This document shows positions 62,121 to 64,000 of a stretch of DNA of 64,000 bases, piece by piece (positions within the stretch are counted from its first letter, which is position 1; every line of letters begins with the position of its first letter). The notes under the pieces were generated by a model, which saw only the letters and a program-made list of their open reading frames with translations, had not been told where the DNA came from and made no database searches. Made by a program: the position numbers and the translations under genes. Location: positions 62,001 through 126,000 of the forward strand of contig JAEUWP010000231.1 in assembly GCA_018524725.1 (NCBI GenBank), given 5' to 3'. The stretch comes from Podaxis mareebaensis. Lineage: Eukaryota > Basidiomycota > Agaricomycetes > Agaricales > Agaricaceae.

Positions 62121-64000
62121 GTTGGTTGGGGTGTTGGGTGTGGTATGTTTCTTTCTGGCTTTGTCTTCGCTGTTCGATGCTTTTCGTGTTCTCTTCTGCC
62201 GTTGCTTGATTTCTTGGAACTGCTCGTATAATATTCTCCATTTTCTCCTTCCTTTTTACATCTGGTTTGCGTCCCCCCCCTCACTCCCCCGACAACTCGC
62301 CAACCATCGACGACTAATATCCCTCTCTACCCATTCCCCACCGGTCATACCTCGTCGCACCCTGTATAGACTGTATTACCCATAATTAAGGCCGCGCACC
62401 GCCCTCATCACTCTTTCTCTACTGCGGGGATACATATATGTTTTATCATTGCGTTATTTATTCATTTTTTCTTCCACCGCCCCCCCTTCTCTTCTATCCC
62501 CCTATTACTATCCCTCGTAGTCGATATCCATCCGAGTCGTCGTCGTCGCCCATTTCTGATTTGTTTTACTTACTTATCCTGCTTGCTTGTGCGCTGTGTA
62601 CTTCTATCATCTCACATACGATTCTTGATCTGAACCTGATTCTACTTTCTTGGCTGATGCTTTGCTTTCTTGAATATACGTGATTTCTTAGTTTGTTTTT
62701 TCTCTCTTGAATCTTTGTTTATTTGGGTTCTTTCGGGTTTGTTTGAACGAAAGAAGAATAAATTGAAAGAGTTTGTAGATCGCCAATGTTCGGCGGTTGA
62801 GTCTGGAACCAGGCTTTATCTTGCACTAATTTCGTATCATACATACATTGTAGTACGAACTAGTCGCATTACCCAAAGATCGAGATCATGATCATGCCAA
62901 GAAGCAGGTTAGAGAAGCGCAGAACCACGGGTCGACAGTATTATTGACATGTTGACAGTCCATACATACAGTTCGACGGACTTTCTAAATTTATTCGACC
63001 AATTGTCGTTTGGGCGTTTGTCCGAGTGTTATCATTGGGTCTGTGGTGATTGCGAAGAGACGGGGATCTGGAAGTGTGCATGTTGAGTGGCTATGTTGTG
63101 TATGGTGGTTGGACTCGGATTAGTAGATAGGTAGATGTGAGGGACTCGCTGGAGTACTTATTTTTGATTCATTTCGACGAGCTTCCCGGAACGAATCCGC
63201 ATCCACGCGCTAGAGGAATCGAGTAGGTATGTACATGGTACGTCCAGGCCGGTACTATATCTGACACTGGACTGACCACATGAATGATCTGAACGCTCCC
63301 GAAGCCAACACGCTAACCTTATCTATATAGATAACGTACGTACACGCGTTCTGGCGTGTCGCATCAAGGCAAGTACTTATTCAATGCTTGAGCAATTAAA
63401 CTTTCATGCCGTACACAACTAGTCTCGGCAGCCTCTCCTCGAGTCCTGGGCGCCACATCATCTAGTCAAGTACTTCACATATATCACTGCAAAGGGAGTC
63501 AGGTATCATTCAAATCGACGTCGTCATCACAGAAACCGAGAAGCTCCTTTTGTTCCCTCTACTTCACAGAAGCAGGCATTATAGATTCATTATCAATAGC
63601 GCATTCCCACCACCGTGGTACTATTCCTGGGCTACACCACCACACCTAATCTCTACTTACACATCCAGCTCGTAGCGGACTGCGGAATACCCTTAACCGC
63701 TCATTACGCTCGGAGTGCTTACTCCAGTCTTGCCACTACATACATAGCACTTGGGGCAGAGGAACCCAAATCAAGGACATTCTATTCCTTCCCAGGATAA
63801 GTCTAAATGCTCGTGTTTGGGCTTTGGAGCCCCAGGCTCCTGAGTCCTTCCAGGGTTACCCCTGAGGGCGTAGTATTTAGCGCACTTTGTCACTTACCCC
63901 GGGCTGGGCTTGGGGCAAAAGCACCCACTGCTTAGTCCGGTTGCTACCGGGTCGGCTGCGTGGAAACGAAATGAAGTGAGAAATGACATTTCTTTTGCAC
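62121..64000. other. Terminal 1.9 kb, no gene recognised
   Basis: The first 700 bp are T-rich and fit the 3' end of the LIM-binding factor transcript. Beyond 62900 there are only short frames (longest 61 codons at 63615-63800). A small inverted repeat (GGAGCC-CCA-GGCTCC) lies near 63825-63840 in a GC-richer final 200 bp; no function can be given. Confidence 0.45.

Overview
The window is eukaryotic nuclear DNA from a filamentous basidiomycete, most likely an Agaricomycete mushroom. The evidence is compact genes, each split by many GT-AG introns of about 45-70 nt, roughly 48% GC, and conserved proteins with mushroom-like domain combinations: a 730-residue-class prolyl oligopeptidase, a cytochrome b5-acyl-CoA dehydrogenase fusion and a kinesin-3 with a C-terminal PH domain. 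I found no bacterial operons, CRISPR arrays, rRNA genes or convincing tRNA genes. Gene models were built by joining exons in frame at splice sites. For the models with every exon listed, total coding length is a multiple of three. Names come from recognised motifs, not from a database search.

Layout. 1-11.3 kb: two copies of a ~1.4 kb direct repeat (1-1390 and about 8455-9945) flank a small unknown gene (2671-3072), the condensin gene BRN1 (3760-6666, minus) and a relic of a LINE-like element (about 6850-8110). 11.3-12.6 kb: mitochondrial carrier FLX1. 12.6-17.2 kb: gene-poor. 17.2-25.3 kb: prolyl oligopeptidase, the tRNA adenosine deaminase TAD2, a secreted Cys-rich protein and a cytochrome b5-acyl-CoA dehydrogenase. 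25.9-32.4 kb: the SNF2/RING repair ATPase RAD16 and the mitochondrial peptidase ICP55. 34.8-43.2 kb: an amino-acid permease, eIF5B (FUN12) and the small GTPase ARL2. 43.2-47.5 kb: gene-poor apart from a long unassigned ORF. 47.6-49.5 kb: a cyclopropane-fatty-acid-synthase-like methyltransferase. 52.0-62.1 kb: kinesin-3, IMP3 (U3 snoRNP) and a LIM-domain-binding transcription cofactor. The last 1.9 kb holds nothing I can name.

Most genes are housekeeping, and neighbours do not form an obvious pathway or biosynthetic cluster. Three products are probably mitochondrial (FLX1, ICP55 and possibly the prolyl oligopeptidase form with the N-terminal extension). Several pairs are divergent with short shared upstream regions: TAD2/secreted protein (322 bp), eIF5B/ARL2 (199 bp) and IMP3/LIM-binding factor (63 bp). 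The most unusual features are the duplicated segment carrying exon-like fragments of unknown genes, a 7-nt microexon and a GC-AG intron in ICP55, a second GC-AG intron in eIF5B, and a presequence-like extension on the prolyl oligopeptidase. I did not find a convincing undescribed multi-gene system.
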